From contig JADJRH010000011.1 of the NCBI GenBank assembly GCA_016712345.1, positions 5,207,001 through 5,271,000 of the forward strand: 64,000 nucleotides of DNA. Reading direction: 5' to 3'. Position 1 is the stretch's first letter. Every line of letters starts with the position of its first letter. The notes beneath the pieces are model-generated. The model made no database searches. It had not been told where the DNA came from and saw only the letters and a program-made list of their open reading frames with translations. Origin of the DNA: Polyangiaceae bacterium. GTDB taxonomy: Bacteria; Myxococcota_A; Polyangia; Polyangiales; Polyangiaceae. Shown here piece after piece: positions 1-9,700 of the stretch. Both the position numbers and the translations under genes were made by a program.

Positions 1-1
1 C

Positions 2-2647
2 ACCCCTCAAGGTGGCTTCGTCCTCCGCGGAGAGCGCCCCCATGCGGAAGGCGCGCGCACCCTCCTCGGCCGAGCCACCCCGTGCGTTGGACGCGACAGA
101 GAACTCTCCATGCTCACCGGCCTGTACGATGAATGTGTCGCCGAACCCGTGGGTAGAGGCGCCCTCATCCTTGGAGCCCCCGGCATTGGCAAAAGCCGCC
201 TCCGGTATGAAGTATTGCTTACCCTCCAAAAGCGAGAACCCAAACCTGAAATATGGGCCGTTCGCGGCGACCCCATGCGAGCCGGCTCCCCATTTTCTCT
301 CCTTGGCCCCCTGCTCGCCCGCGCGTGTGACATCCACGACGGTGAACCCCTTGTAGAAAGGCAAACCAAACTCATCCGAAGGGTAGAAAGGCATCTTCCA
401 CAAGAATCGGCACTTCGCGTCGCAGAACTCCTCGGTGAAATTGTCGGCGCCCCCTTCCCCGATGAAACAAGCGTCCAATTGAGAGCCGCACGCAAAGATC
501 CCGGCCTCCTTCGTGACCAACTCACCCGCGCGTGGGTCTCGTTTTGCACAGCAGAAGTCAACCACCGGCCCCTCGTTTTAGTCCTTGACGACCTTCACTG
601 GGGAGACAGCCCTTCCCTCTCCCTCATTCAGGCATCGTTTCAGGCCCTGTTAGAAAAACCCATTTTTATACTCGCCCTCGGCCGACCAGAAGCCAAAGAA
701 ACCTTTTTCGCCTTTGGCCGCGACCTCGGCCTGACAGAACTTACCCTCCGCGAACTAACCAAAAAAAGCGCCGAAAAACTCGTTAAACAAGTCCTGGGAG
801 AAGGGGTAGAACCCGCCACGCTCGACCGCGTTGTGACCCAGGCCCAAGGCCACGCGCTCTACCTTGAAGAACTCATTCGAGCCGTCGCAGAAGGCCGTGG
901 AGACGTCCTACCTGAAACGCTCGTCACCATCACCCAATCCCGGTTAGAACAACTTGACGGCCAATCTCGCCGCATCCTTCGCGCCGCGAGCCTCATGGGA
1001 GATGTGTTTTGGCAAGGTGCCGTGGTGGCCCTCACCGCATCTACCCAAGCTCCCCACCTGACAGAAGCTCTCCTTGCCGACCTCGCCCGGCGTGAACACA
1101 TCACACGCCGCCCACCCAATGAAAGCCGCTTTCCAGGCGAGATAGAATACGTGTTTCGCCACGCCCTCGTGCGTGAAGCGGCGTATGGCATGTTAACCGA
1201 CGAAGACCGAGAAAAAGGCCACAAACTCGCCGGTGAATGGTTAGAACAAGTCGGTGAAACCCAGGCCGCAAGCCTCGCAGAACACTTCTTTCGAGCGGGC
1301 ATTTCAGACAAGGCGCTCAGGTATCTTGTGCGCGCCGCCGAACAATCCGTCGCCGCTTCAGACCTGACAGGCGTGCTCACCCTTGTTGAACGCGCTCTAA
1401 CCCTCCACCCAACCGGTGAAACAAGGGGTAGAATCCTCCTCGCCCGCGCCAAAGTAGAACGGTGGAAAGCCGACGCAGAAGCCCACGAAAGAACCGCGCG
1501 TGAAGCCACATCCCTCCTCGCAGAAGGCAGCGCACCCTGGTTTGAAGCTGTCAGAGAGTGGATCTCCGCCGCAGGAAGCCTCGCCCAACGCCCCACCATC
1601 GAACAGCTCGCCCAGAAACTCGTCGCCCTCTCCACTGAAACCCGCTGGGCGCTTGGCACGTTGGGCGCCTCCCCTCGACTCGGCGCCTCCCCTACCCGCC
1701 CGGCAGAAGCGTACGGCGCTTTGGTAGCCGCCCTCGGACGCGCCGCCATCCTCCTCATTCACCTCGGCGCCGGAGTACAATCCGGCCCGTTGGTCGAGAA
1801 AATGAGCGAGATCATTTTAGAACACGACCTCGAAGATCCCGTTGTGGAAGCCGGCTACCAACACGCCCGCTCCGTTTGGCAACTCTACACAGGTGACCTT
1901 GCCGCCAGCGCCGCCTCCAACGAACGAGCCATTCAGGGCTATCTAGAAATGGGAGATCTACCCGCCGTTTGCATGGAGCGGTCCAATCTCGGCAACTGTT
2001 ATATCGAACTCGGCGCATACGACGCCGCAGAAGCCGCCACCCGTGAAGCCCGCGCCACCGCCGAGCGAGCCGGCCTCTCCCGAGCCGCATTCGGCTCCAC
2101 AATCAACCTCGGCCTCGCGCTCGTTGGACAGGGTAAACTTGATGAAGCCATTTCCACCCTGCGCGACATCGCCGACAGACTCGCCAAAGGCGGCGACCTC
2201 CGGTACGAAGCCGCCGCCCGACTCTACCTTGCCATCGCTCTCTTCACCGCCACACGCCTCCCAGAAGCCGAGATTGAAGCCGCCAAAGCCACCCTCCTCG
2301 GTGAACCTATACCACCCCTCTACGCCTACGCATTGGGAGTACAAGCCCGCATCCTCCTCCGCCAGGGAGATCCCACCCCCGGCGCCTTACTTGCCCAAAA
2401 AGCCATCCACCTCGTGCGCTCCCTCGGTGGGGTAGATTCGGGTGAAGCCACCATTCGCCTCGCCTACCTTGAAAGCCTCACCGCATCGCGCTCCTGGGAC
2501 GAAATGTCCATTGAAGCCCCAGCCACCCACCAATGGCTCCTCTCCCGGGCAGACAAAATCAAAGACCCCACCGCGCGCGAACGCTTCCTCACCCGCGTTC
2601 ACGAAAACGCCGCCATCCTCGGCCTCACCGCCCGCTGGATTTCATAG
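2..2647 (+). CDS. AAA ATPase with TPR-like tail, C-terminal part of a Ser/Thr-kinase-type signalling protein (5' partial)
   Basis: The frame is open from base 2, so the true start lies outside the window. The first visible residues include GRATPCVGRDREL, which in myxobacterial kinase-AAA-TPR proteins marks the linker just before the ATPase. A Walker A (GAPGIGKS, near bases 176-200) and a Walker B (LVLVLDDLHWGD, near 570-605) follow, as in AAA_16 predicted ATPases. From about base 1250 to the stop the protein is a run of helical repeats resembling TPRs, for example NLGNCYIELGAYDAAEAA. Proteins of this family couple a sensor or kinase module to an ATPase and a protein-interaction scaffold. No kinase residues are visible, so the kinase N-terminus is inference from the linker. 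An internal ATG at 110 is not the natural start. Confidence 0.8.
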   Translation, partial: TPQGGFVLRGERPHAEGARTLLGRATPCVGRDRELSMLTGLYDECVAEPVGRGALILGAPGIGKSRLRYEVLLTLQKREPKPEIWAVRGDPMRAGSPFSLLGPLLARACDIHDGEPLVERQTKLIRRVERHLPQESALRVAELLGEIVGAPFPDETSVQLRAARKDPGLLRDQLTRAWVSFCTAEVNHRPLVLVLDDLHWGDSPSLSLIQASFQALLEKPIFILALGRPEAKETFFAFGRDLGLTELTLRELTKKSAEKLVKQVLGEGVEPATLDRVVTQAQGHALYLEELIRAVAEGRGDVLPETLVTITQSRLEQLDGQSRRILRAASLMGDVFWQGAVVALTASTQAPHLTEALLADLARREHITRRPPNESRFPGEIEYVFRHALVREAAYGMLTDEDREKGHKLAGEWLEQVGETQAASLAEHFFRAGISDKALRYLVRAAEQSVAASDLTGVLTLVERALTLHPTGETRGRILLARAKVERWKADAEAHERTAREATSLLAEGSAPWFEAVREWISAAGSLAQRPTIEQLAQKLVALSTETRWALGTLGASPRLGASPTRPAEAYGALVAALGRAAILLIHLGAGVQSGPLVEKMSEIILEHDLEDPVVEAGYQHARSVWQLYTGDLAASAASNERAIQGYLEMGDLPAVCMERSNLGNCYIELGAYDAAEAATREARATAERAGLSRAAFGSTINLGLALVGQGKLDEAISTLRDIADRLAKGGDLRYEAAARLYLAIALFTATRLPEAEIEAAKATLLGEPIPPLYAYALGVQARILLRQGDPTPGALLAQKAIHLVRSLGGVDSGEATIRLAYLESLTASRSWDEMSIEAPATHQWLLSRADKIKDPTARERFLTRVHENAAILGLTARWIS

Positions 2648-2788
2648 ACAGGCCGTCCCAACCACACTCACCCAAGCCATCACGGCAAACCCTGGTAACA
2701 CCCGGCCCGCCACTCCGCTTTGGAACCTCATCAATCCTCGAAACTCCCTTTCTACCCATCCGCGTTTTCTACCATCCAACCCCCTCCC

Positions 2789-2826
2789 AATTCCAGCCAG
2801 GCTGTTCGTTCACCCACGTAAACGAC
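2789..2826 (+). repeat. Dispersed intergenic element, copy A
   Basis: Sits in the 239-bp gap between the AAA/TPR gene and the methyltransferase gene. It has the common layout AATTCCAGCC..CTGTTCGTTCAC followed by a degenerate right arm (GTAAAC instead of GTGAAC). Upstream copies of TCTACC occur at 2754 and 2768, as in the other copies. No terminator T-run follows. I see no gene in the gap. Confidence 0.6.
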
Positions 2827-2886
2827 ATTTTGCTCCACTTGCTGACGCGCGCTCCGAGTGCTTTTTCTACCCGGCTGCCAAGCCCC

Positions 2887-3828
2887 ATGGTAGTTTCCAA
2901 GCCCATGCAAACCCCGCTCGACCTGCCCGAGATTTCGGACCTGGTGGTGGACTACGATCCTGACACCCTGGCCCGGCAGAGGGTGAAACGCGACGACGTG
3001 CTCGATCGGTTTACCGATCTGAAAATGCAGCAGGCGAAGGCTATTGTGCAGTCGTGGCCCCATTCGCACGGCATGCTGGACGATCGCTTTGTCGATGGTG
3101 TGCTTCTCCGGTCGCACTTGGAGCTACAGCGCCTGTCAGAAGAGTTTCAGCAAGGCGCGCGGGTGAAGCGGCTCCTTGTTCCGGTGATTGCCGCCTTGCG
3201 CGAGGCGGGCGTCCGCCCACCCTATCGCGCGGTCGATATTGGGTGCGGGCTTGGGTATGTGGTCAGGTGGCTTTCAGCGCACGGGCAATTGGGGGAAGAT
3301 GTGGTGCTCATGGGGTGCGACTACAATGCCGTGCTGGTGAAAGAGGCAGCGGCGCTCGCTCAGAAGGAGTCGCTCACGTGCTCTTTTGCCGTCGCAAACG
3401 CATTTCTACTGACAGAACCGGCCACAGTGTTTCTCTCAACGGGGGCTGTGCACCATTTTCGAGGGAAGGATCTCGATCGTTTTTTTGCGGCCCAAGCGGC
3501 CGGTGAGGCCCTCGCATTTCTGCACACCGACACCGCACCTTCGTGGCTCGCTCCCATTGGCAGTCGGCTGTTTCACAACGCCCGCATGCGCGAGCCTTTG
3601 GCCCGGCACGACGGGGTATTATCCGCGGTAAGGGCGCATTCGGCACACGTTCTTGGGCGCGCGGCAAGCCTTTCTTGCAAAGAGTTTTGGCTCGGCGTGT
3701 TTGATGGAAAGCGGAGCTTGTTTCCAGTGCTGAGGGTTCTACAAACGCTCATCGGAGCGCGCGGTGCGTTGGGTGATGCCGTGAAAAAGAACCTCGGGCC
3801 GCTGGCCGCGCGAGTGGAGCGCGTATGA
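2887..3828 (+). CDS. SAM-dependent class I methyltransferase
   Basis: About 313 residues. The glycine-rich SAM motif I is AVDIGCGLGYVVRWL (about residues 113-127), followed by a second strand ending MGCDYN and a later TGAVHHF segment, the order expected of a Rossmann-fold methyltransferase. The substrate cannot be read from sequence. I chose ATG 2887; ATG 2905 (MQTPLDLPE) is equally possible and neither has a strong ribosome site. The stop overlaps the start of the next gene by 4 nt (ATGA at 3825), so it is translationally coupled to the His-box membrane protein. The pair probably acts on the same small or lipid-like molecule (inference). Confidence 0.72.
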   Translation: MVVSKPMQTPLDLPEISDLVVDYDPDTLARQRVKRDDVLDRFTDLKMQQAKAIVQSWPHSHGMLDDRFVDGVLLRSHLELQRLSEEFQQGARVKRLLVPVIAALREAGVRPPYRAVDIGCGLGYVVRWLSAHGQLGEDVVLMGCDYNAVLVKEAAALAQKESLTCSFAVANAFLLTEPATVFLSTGAVHHFRGKDLDRFFAAQAAGEALAFLHTDTAPSWLAPIGSRLFHNARMREPLARHDGVLSAVRAHSAHVLGRAASLSCKEFWLGVFDGKRSLFPVLRVLQTLIGARGALGDAVKKNLGPLAARVERV

Positions 3829-5138
3829 TCCCGGCATTGATGGTGGCGTTTGCCGTGCTCGACCTTGCGTTTGCCGGCTTTCGAGCTGCCGCCGGACGAG
3901 ACGGGCTCATTGAAAAGCGCGCCTATTATACTCGTGCAATGGGTGAAGGGGCGGGCCTTGGACTGGCATTTTCAGCCGTCATGGCGCTTGTCACATGGGC
4001 CGTTGTCCGCCGGGCGGAAGATCCGGGGGCGCTCTTCGCCGAGCTGGTTGCAACAGGAAGTCGAATGCTGCTTGTGTTCGGCGGCTATGCGGTGCTGGTG
4101 CTCGCGGCCCTGATTGTGTACACAATCGCAAAACATGAACTCCGAACACTCGCGACGGTCGCCATTCTCGGCCCCTTCACGTTAATTCGACCCTGGGTGA
4201 TTGCCTGTGCCGCGGCATTTGGCCTCGGAGGGCCACGCCCGCTTGCGGTGAGTGGGTTAACCCTTGTTTCGTGCGCGGGTGTAGTGGTGTTGGCCATGGC
4301 TTTGGACGCGGCCTACGGCGATGCGAGTCCCTTGCTCTACGACCGCCCCATTCCGCCCTGGCAACGGGCGCTGGAAGTGGGTCGTCCGCTCGCGTTGCTC
4401 GCCCTCTTTCTGGTGCTCACCTATGGTTTTGGATGGAGGGGAGGTCCGTTTGCGCTTGTGGTGGTATTCGCGTTTGCCATCTTGGTGCACGACTTGATTC
4501 ACAACGCGCTTCACCTACCCAAACCGTGGGATCGAGTTGTACTCTCCGTCTTCGCCCAATTTCTGTTAAAGAGCGGCCATGCTCTGCGAACTACCCATGT
4601 GCGCCACCATCAACTCTGCTTAAAAAACGACGACGAAGAGGGAAGATTGGTGCACGCTTCAGCCCTGCGGCTTGTAATCCTTGGCCCGTGGCTGGCCGTG
4701 CGCGCCCGTTGGGTGGCCTTTCGCGAAGGGCAGGGGTCAAGGGCCGTTCAGGTTTTTGAAACGGCCGTCAACCTAACGCTCTCCGCCGCCCTTGTTTGGG
4801 CCGCTTATCATGGATCAACGGCCGCGCTCGCCTACCTTGCGTCCGTCATTTTTGTCACCTTTACCTCCCCCATTTGGGGCGCCCAAATCCCCCATCGTCT
4901 ACCCGGAAATCACCCCATTGCAGAATGGCTCAAGCGACACATCGGCCGGCTCACTCCAGCCGCCTGCTCTGTACTCTTTCATGAGTTGCATCACCGTTCG
5001 CCGCGAGTGCCTGTTTCACTTCTCGCGAGGCACCAAGCTAGAATCGCCGCCATGCCACCGTCACCGTGTGAAGATCCGTTGGTATCCGCAGAGTTTCCGC
5101 GCGAGCGCGCTTCGCAGGTACGTTCCGAGAAACGGTAA
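3825..5138 (+). CDS. Membrane fatty-acid-desaturase/hydroxylase-like protein
   Basis: 437 residues with several hydrophobic segments. The three histidine clusters of the membrane di-iron desaturase/hydroxylase superfamily are visible: HDLIHNALH (about residues 222-230), THVRHH (about 258-264) and ELHHRSP (about 387-393). The spacing fits PF00487-type enzymes that use two iron atoms for oxygen-dependent desaturation or hydroxylation of lipids or carotenoids. The N-terminal ~190 residues form extra membrane helices that I cannot assign to a family. Translation is coupled to the methyltransferase through ATGA. Substrate unknown; a role in lipid or secondary metabolite tailoring is inference. Confidence 0.7.
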   Translation: MIPALMVAFAVLDLAFAGFRAAAGRDGLIEKRAYYTRAMGEGAGLGLAFSAVMALVTWAVVRRAEDPGALFAELVATGSRMLLVFGGYAVLVLAALIVYTIAKHELRTLATVAILGPFTLIRPWVIACAAAFGLGGPRPLAVSGLTLVSCAGVVVLAMALDAAYGDASPLLYDRPIPPWQRALEVGRPLALLALFLVLTYGFGWRGGPFALVVVFAFAILVHDLIHNALHLPKPWDRVVLSVFAQFLLKSGHALRTTHVRHHQLCLKNDDEEGRLVHASALRLVILGPWLAVRARWVAFREGQGSRAVQVFETAVNLTLSAALVWAAYHGSTAALAYLASVIFVTFTSPIWGAQIPHRLPGNHPIAEWLKRHIGRLTPAACSVLFHELHHRSPRVPVSLLARHQARIAAMPPSPCEDPLVSAEFPRERASQVRSEKR

Positions 5139-5166
5139 CTCACCAGAAAAACCTCCAAACGAGCAA

Positions 5167-5212
5167 CAAGCGACAAGCGACAAGCGATAAGCGACAAGCG
5201 ATAAGCGACAAG
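5167..5212. repeat. 7-bp tandem repeat (YAAGCGA, about 6.5 copies)
   Basis: The unit CAAGCGA or TAAGCGA is repeated head to tail just after the desaturase-like gene. The rest of the gap to 5301 holds no gene I recognise. Likely a slippage-prone microsatellite at the edge of the island. Confidence 0.85.
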
Positions 5213-5301
5213 AACAATCCGGACATTCAACTATCCCAAAAAGCCTGGAAACTGAGCGTTTCGAGGAAATTCCAACCTCCAACCGGCGCCGTTTGGCGAC
5301 A

Positions 5302-6333
5302 CTACGCTTTTCGCCCGTCCACTTGGCAACGGGCAAGCGTGTCCCCGCTTGATCGGAACGCATTTGCTCGCGTCAGGTAAGGTCTACCCGTTTTGTCGAT
5401 AGAACATACCGACGGGTGTTTGGCATCGTAGGCGACTGCCCCGCCGACGGTGACCGGAGGTGCCGCCCCAAGCTCCTGCAACCCATCCACCATCGCCTCC
5501 GCACCTTCACGCCAACGAAACGACCATGCGAGCATCTCGGAATTGCCCGGCGGGGATTCCTTTCGCCGCTCGACGATTGTGCCTTGCCGATGCTCTGACC
5601 ACTGCAAAAGGCGAGCGACAAGGTAAAGATCTCCCGTGTAGGAAAGCCATGGTGCAAGCGGAGACGAGCTTGCGACGGCGCTGGCGTACATTTTCGCCGG
5701 CGTGAGCCATTCACGCGAGAGTTGCCGTAAGATGAGTTCATCAATGCGCGACACGGAAAGGCCACGATCCGTGACACGAGGGAAGAAACCCGCGTGGTAG
5801 CAGCCAAGATTGGCGAATGGAGTGTGCACAGCCGATGCGGTTGCACAAAATCGCGAAAGCGCAACGGGCGAGCGCCGACACCACAACCGCCATAGCGCTG
5901 CGGCCATGGCAACCTGAAGGTCGGACCAGCGTGCCGCCGCCGGAAGGCGTCGCGCAATGCGCCGGACATCAAGGCCTGCCTCCCTTACCGGGTCAATACC
6001 ATTGGGCGCGCCGACGGACGTTCCCGCTGTCAGGTCGATCACATGAACGTCACGGCCCGTCTCAATCGCTTTGGAGCAAACTCGACACAAGCTCAGCAGC
6101 CCATTGGCCGTTGGGGGGATCACCACGCAAATAGCTTCCCCGTCTCCACGGGCGAGCAGTTGATCGACAGCCCGTGAAGGAGCATTCCCCCAATACCGTG
6201 CCCGCACTGCTCGATGGCGTTTGATATCGATTCGCGATGGACCGACCAAGAGATTGTCGTCCACGACGACGATAGGCGACAGTGCCTTTTCGAGCGCCGC
6301 ACCCGCAAGCTGACCAATAGCAACGTAGATCAT
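5302..6333 (-). CDS. DUF1835-like protein
   Basis: 343 residues. The N-terminus (MIYVAIGQLAGAALEKAL, then VDDNLLVGPSRID and RARYWG) has the layout of DUF1835 proteins, which begin with an IHVVFGxSAAGSL-like strand-helix followed by a DxLxxGP loop and an R..W motif. The function of that family is not established. The C-terminal two thirds are not recognised. The ATG at 6333 overlaps the TGA of the upstream small gene (ATGA), so the two are coupled. It lies downstream of the glycosyltransferase-STAND gene within the same minus-strand island. Confidence 0.5.
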   Translation of the reverse strand: MIYVAIGQLAGAALEKALSPIVVVDDNLLVGPSRIDIKRHRAVRARYWGNAPSRAVDQLLARGDGEAICVVIPPTANGLLSLCRVCSKAIETGRDVHVIDLTAGTSVGAPNGIDPVREAGLDVRRIARRLPAAARWSDLQVAMAAALWRLWCRRSPVALSRFCATASAVHTPFANLGCYHAGFFPRVTDRGLSVSRIDELILRQLSREWLTPAKMYASAVASSSPLAPWLSYTGDLYLVARLLQWSEHRQGTIVERRKESPPGNSEMLAWSFRWREGAEAMVDGLQELGAAPPVTVGGAVAYDAKHPSVCSIDKTGRPYLTRANAFRSSGDTLARCQVDGRKA

Positions 6334-6671
6334 GATCGCCTTGGATACTCACTCAAAACCGCATTCGCCCCCCGTGTACAACTTCCGCCGAGATTCTGGC
6401 ATTCGATGTACACATCCTGGCAAGATCTGACCGAGCCTCCACATCCTGATGCCGCAACTCCCATGACCATCCCGACAAACATGGCACCTGAATGTCCCCG
6501 AGTGGCGCCGCGTGTTTTCGGACGTGCGGCGGTAGAAAATGCGGTTGGGTCGACAAGAGTCATCCGATGCCTTTTTCGCAATTTTTGTAACTGCGTACAC
6601 TCTGTGCACTCAACGCTCAGATGAGCCGCAAAGGCAAGCGCACGAAGTAAGCTTGCCTTTGTCGGATCCAT
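6330..6671 (-). CDS. Small hypothetical protein, possible lipoprotein
   Basis: The 113-residue reading begins at ATG 6671. An internal ATG at 6482 would give a 50-residue protein starting MFVGMVMGVAASGCGGS, which is a short hydrophobic stretch with a lipobox-like ASGC, followed by a few cysteines. The stop codon overlaps the DUF1835-like start by 4 nt, the best support that something here is translated. The long N-terminal extension is Arg-rich and may be non-coding. No family recognised. Confidence 0.35.
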   Translation of the reverse strand: MDPTKASLLRALAFAAHLSVECTECTQLQKLRKRHRMTLVDPTAFSTAARPKTRGATRGHSGAMFVGMVMGVAASGCGGSVRSCQDVYIECQNLGGSCTRGANAVLSEYPRRS

Positions 6672-6793
6672 CCGGGTGTTCGGCAGTCCTCGTCATTCGC
6701 TCTAACCTTCTGCCCCGAACCATTGACGTATCCCCACTTCATGCTCAGGGCCGTCCGCAAGTCCGTGGGATAGGTCTGCCGGATAGATACCAA

Positions 6794-9700
6794 TCAAGGT
6801 TTTGCCTTACGTCTGCGCCGAGCCGACCTCGCCATCGGAGGCGTGCGTCGCAGCGGATCAAGCTCTGCGAGAACGTCGCGGGCACCGTAAGCGTGCACGG
6901 CCAACAGTGCCTCGAAGAGATCCAAGCCTCGCTCGCGCACCGGTGAGCCCAACCGCTGAAGCGTCATCGCTATGTCGACCAGTTCCGGACCATTCCATGC
7001 TGTATGTGAGAAGTCCTTCGCAGTCGCCGACTCACGCACAATTGCGAGCGCGACGTCAGTGACGAGCGATGGGGCATCAAGGATGATGTCCCTGAGCCCA
7101 TCGATCAGCCGCGAAGGCTTTGAGAGAAGGAGAAGTCTTGGCTCCTTTAGCAGCATCTGCAGAATTTGCTCGGTGGCGTCGTCCCACAGCAGCGCTTCCC
7201 CGGAAGCGAACATGGCCATGGCTGCTTCAGCGACGTTGCCCGTCGCAACAGGCAAGAGCCGCAACAAGATCTCCGTCACGATTTTGCGTCGGCCAGGCAC
7301 ATGCCAGCAATGAGCAGCAGCGTGTGCGATGCCGAGCACCGTCCCATCTTGGGCTTCTGTTTCTTGTGAAAGCCCGTCAAGCGCCGCAAATACTCGTTCG
7401 TTGGCCTCTGTCGGCGCCAAATCACGGGTCGCCAGCATCACCAGCAATTCGCCCACTGCCTGATGGCGGTGCTCCCAGCCGCCGGCCTCGATCGATTTCA
7501 TCCAGTGCTGAACTGCGGAGAGAGGCAGGTAATGCATTGCCTGCGCCACAAGCACACAACCTTCGACCGAATCACGAACGTTCGGAAATCGATCGAACAA
7601 GCGACTGAAGAATCGCTCTGCGCGGGCTTTGGGCGCCCCAAGGGCGCCCTCGAGATCGCGCGCCAACGCATACCAAACTGCAGGCTCCTCGCGCCGATCG
7701 AGATGCAACTCAAGAATCGTGAGCCACGCCTCTAGGTCAGCCGGGCTTCGCCGGAGACAGCCAGCAGTGATGGCCATGAGCGGCGGGTAGTTCCCTTGCG
7801 GCAAAAATCCGCCGGGGCGCCAACCGAACAGGATGGGACCGGTTTGCTTAGCATCACTCCTCTTTGAGACCTTATCATCTGCCTTGAGAGGAGCATCCTT
7901 GAGCCAAGACACCACCATTGCGAGCGTGTCGTCCGACATCGTGTCGCCGTTTCGTGCAGCGTGCTCCAGCGCGTACGACGCCCAGGTGTGGAACCCCTCC
8001 GATGCGAAACCTAGATCGTGAAGCAGCCGAATCGACTCTTCCATGCGCACCAACGTCACAGTCTCAGCAAGCGGCTCAAGGACCGATGCGACCGGTCGTT
8101 CAGTTTCGTTCGAGCCACACTGAAAATGCGGAAGCATTGCTAGTACCCGATCCGGCTGAACCTTCGCTAGCTCGGCGAACGATCGGACCGCGGCCCATCG
8201 CTCTGATTCTGCAGGCAACGTGGCGAAGAGCCTAAGAATCTGTTCATTCGTCGCGTCGCGCATCTCCTCAGTGCTCATCGGGCTCTTCACGCGGGCATCA
8301 CCAAGTAGGTGCCGGCTCGCTCTGCGGCTCGGCGGAACGCGCTGCGTACCGTTGCCGCGAAGGACGCTAGCAGGGAGATCGCGTCCTATACGAAGCGCCT
8401 TCCGCAGCCGGTCCTGATGGGAGATGTTTCTCTCGCTGGCGTTCTGACGCTCGGCGTCCGAAAAATCGGGGTCGGCCTCATCGATCCACTTCGATCGACC
8501 AATCATGGCGGAGAGGTCGGAATACTGGTCGCCATCGAGCCCCGCTGCTATCTGTTCGATCAGGCGAGAACTGAAGTTATCGACGCCGTGAAGATCGCCC
8601 ACGCTTAACCGCCGCGGATCCCCCACCAGATACTCGAACGCCAGTGCTGCGGACTCCGGTAACATTTGTTCAATACCAAAGATCAAGAAACGATGGACAG
8701 CCATCGTCTGCGCGGGCCACCGCAGCCGGACAAAGTCAGTCATGAAAGCAGGATCGTCCTTCGCAACCTTGCTGATAGCGATGCTGAGTGAAGCCGGCAT
8801 CTCTTCCACACCCACTACCGACTCCGGGGACGTATCCTTGCTGTAATCTTGCCTGTAGCAGAGACGGGAGCTATCAGTCTCGCTGATGCGTGACGCCACG
8901 TCTACGAACAACGGCCACACATGCTCCAAGAACGGTTTCGGCGCAGCCTCGGCAGCATCGATCATGAAGAGGTGGCCCTTGTCTTCGAGCAGTCGACCAT
9001 AGGGGCTCAAAGCCAGATCGCGCAGCTCATCGGCGCTGTTGGCAGCGGCGCTAGAAATCTCCTCGATTTGGCGCCTAAGCTCTGCGGCGATGAGGGCCGG
9101 CGCATGTTCCGGCGCGCATTCAATTGCGGTGTGTATCAGGTGTCCGGCAACACTGGGCGCGTTGCCTTCTCGTATGACGTGGATCGCCAGATCCTGCATT
9201 CCAGCGGGCCACGTACTCATACGAAAAAGCGTCGTTGCAAGCAGGTCGTGCTTGGTCTTATCGGCCCTCCAGTGAGCCTCAAGAAGCGCCCCTACCTCTT
9301 CAGGTGCAAACTCCACCGCCTTGGTCAAGAACTCGACCAATGCGTACTCATTCACATGCTCCATGAGCTGCGGCAGGCGCGCGGGCCGAAGCAAGGAAAA
9401 CCAGCTCTTTCGTCCAGCGGCGGCCTCCAAAAACGCGGAGCGAAGCATGTCATCACGCAGGCATTTGAAACCAATAGCTTGCTCTCGCTCGACCGGGGCT
9501 TCCACCTGCCCCAGAAAATCAATGAGGAGCGCGCGAACGTGCAAGCGGAGCCGTCTCTCTTGCCAAAGCGACTCTAGCTCCCCTAAGTACGTCCGTTGAT
9601 CCATGGCTCTGAGGTATGCCAGTGAGGTCCATAATGTCGGCCTGACGAACAAGCTGTCCTGACGCTTCATGACGTACGCTGCCAGGCTGTCGATCCCGCT

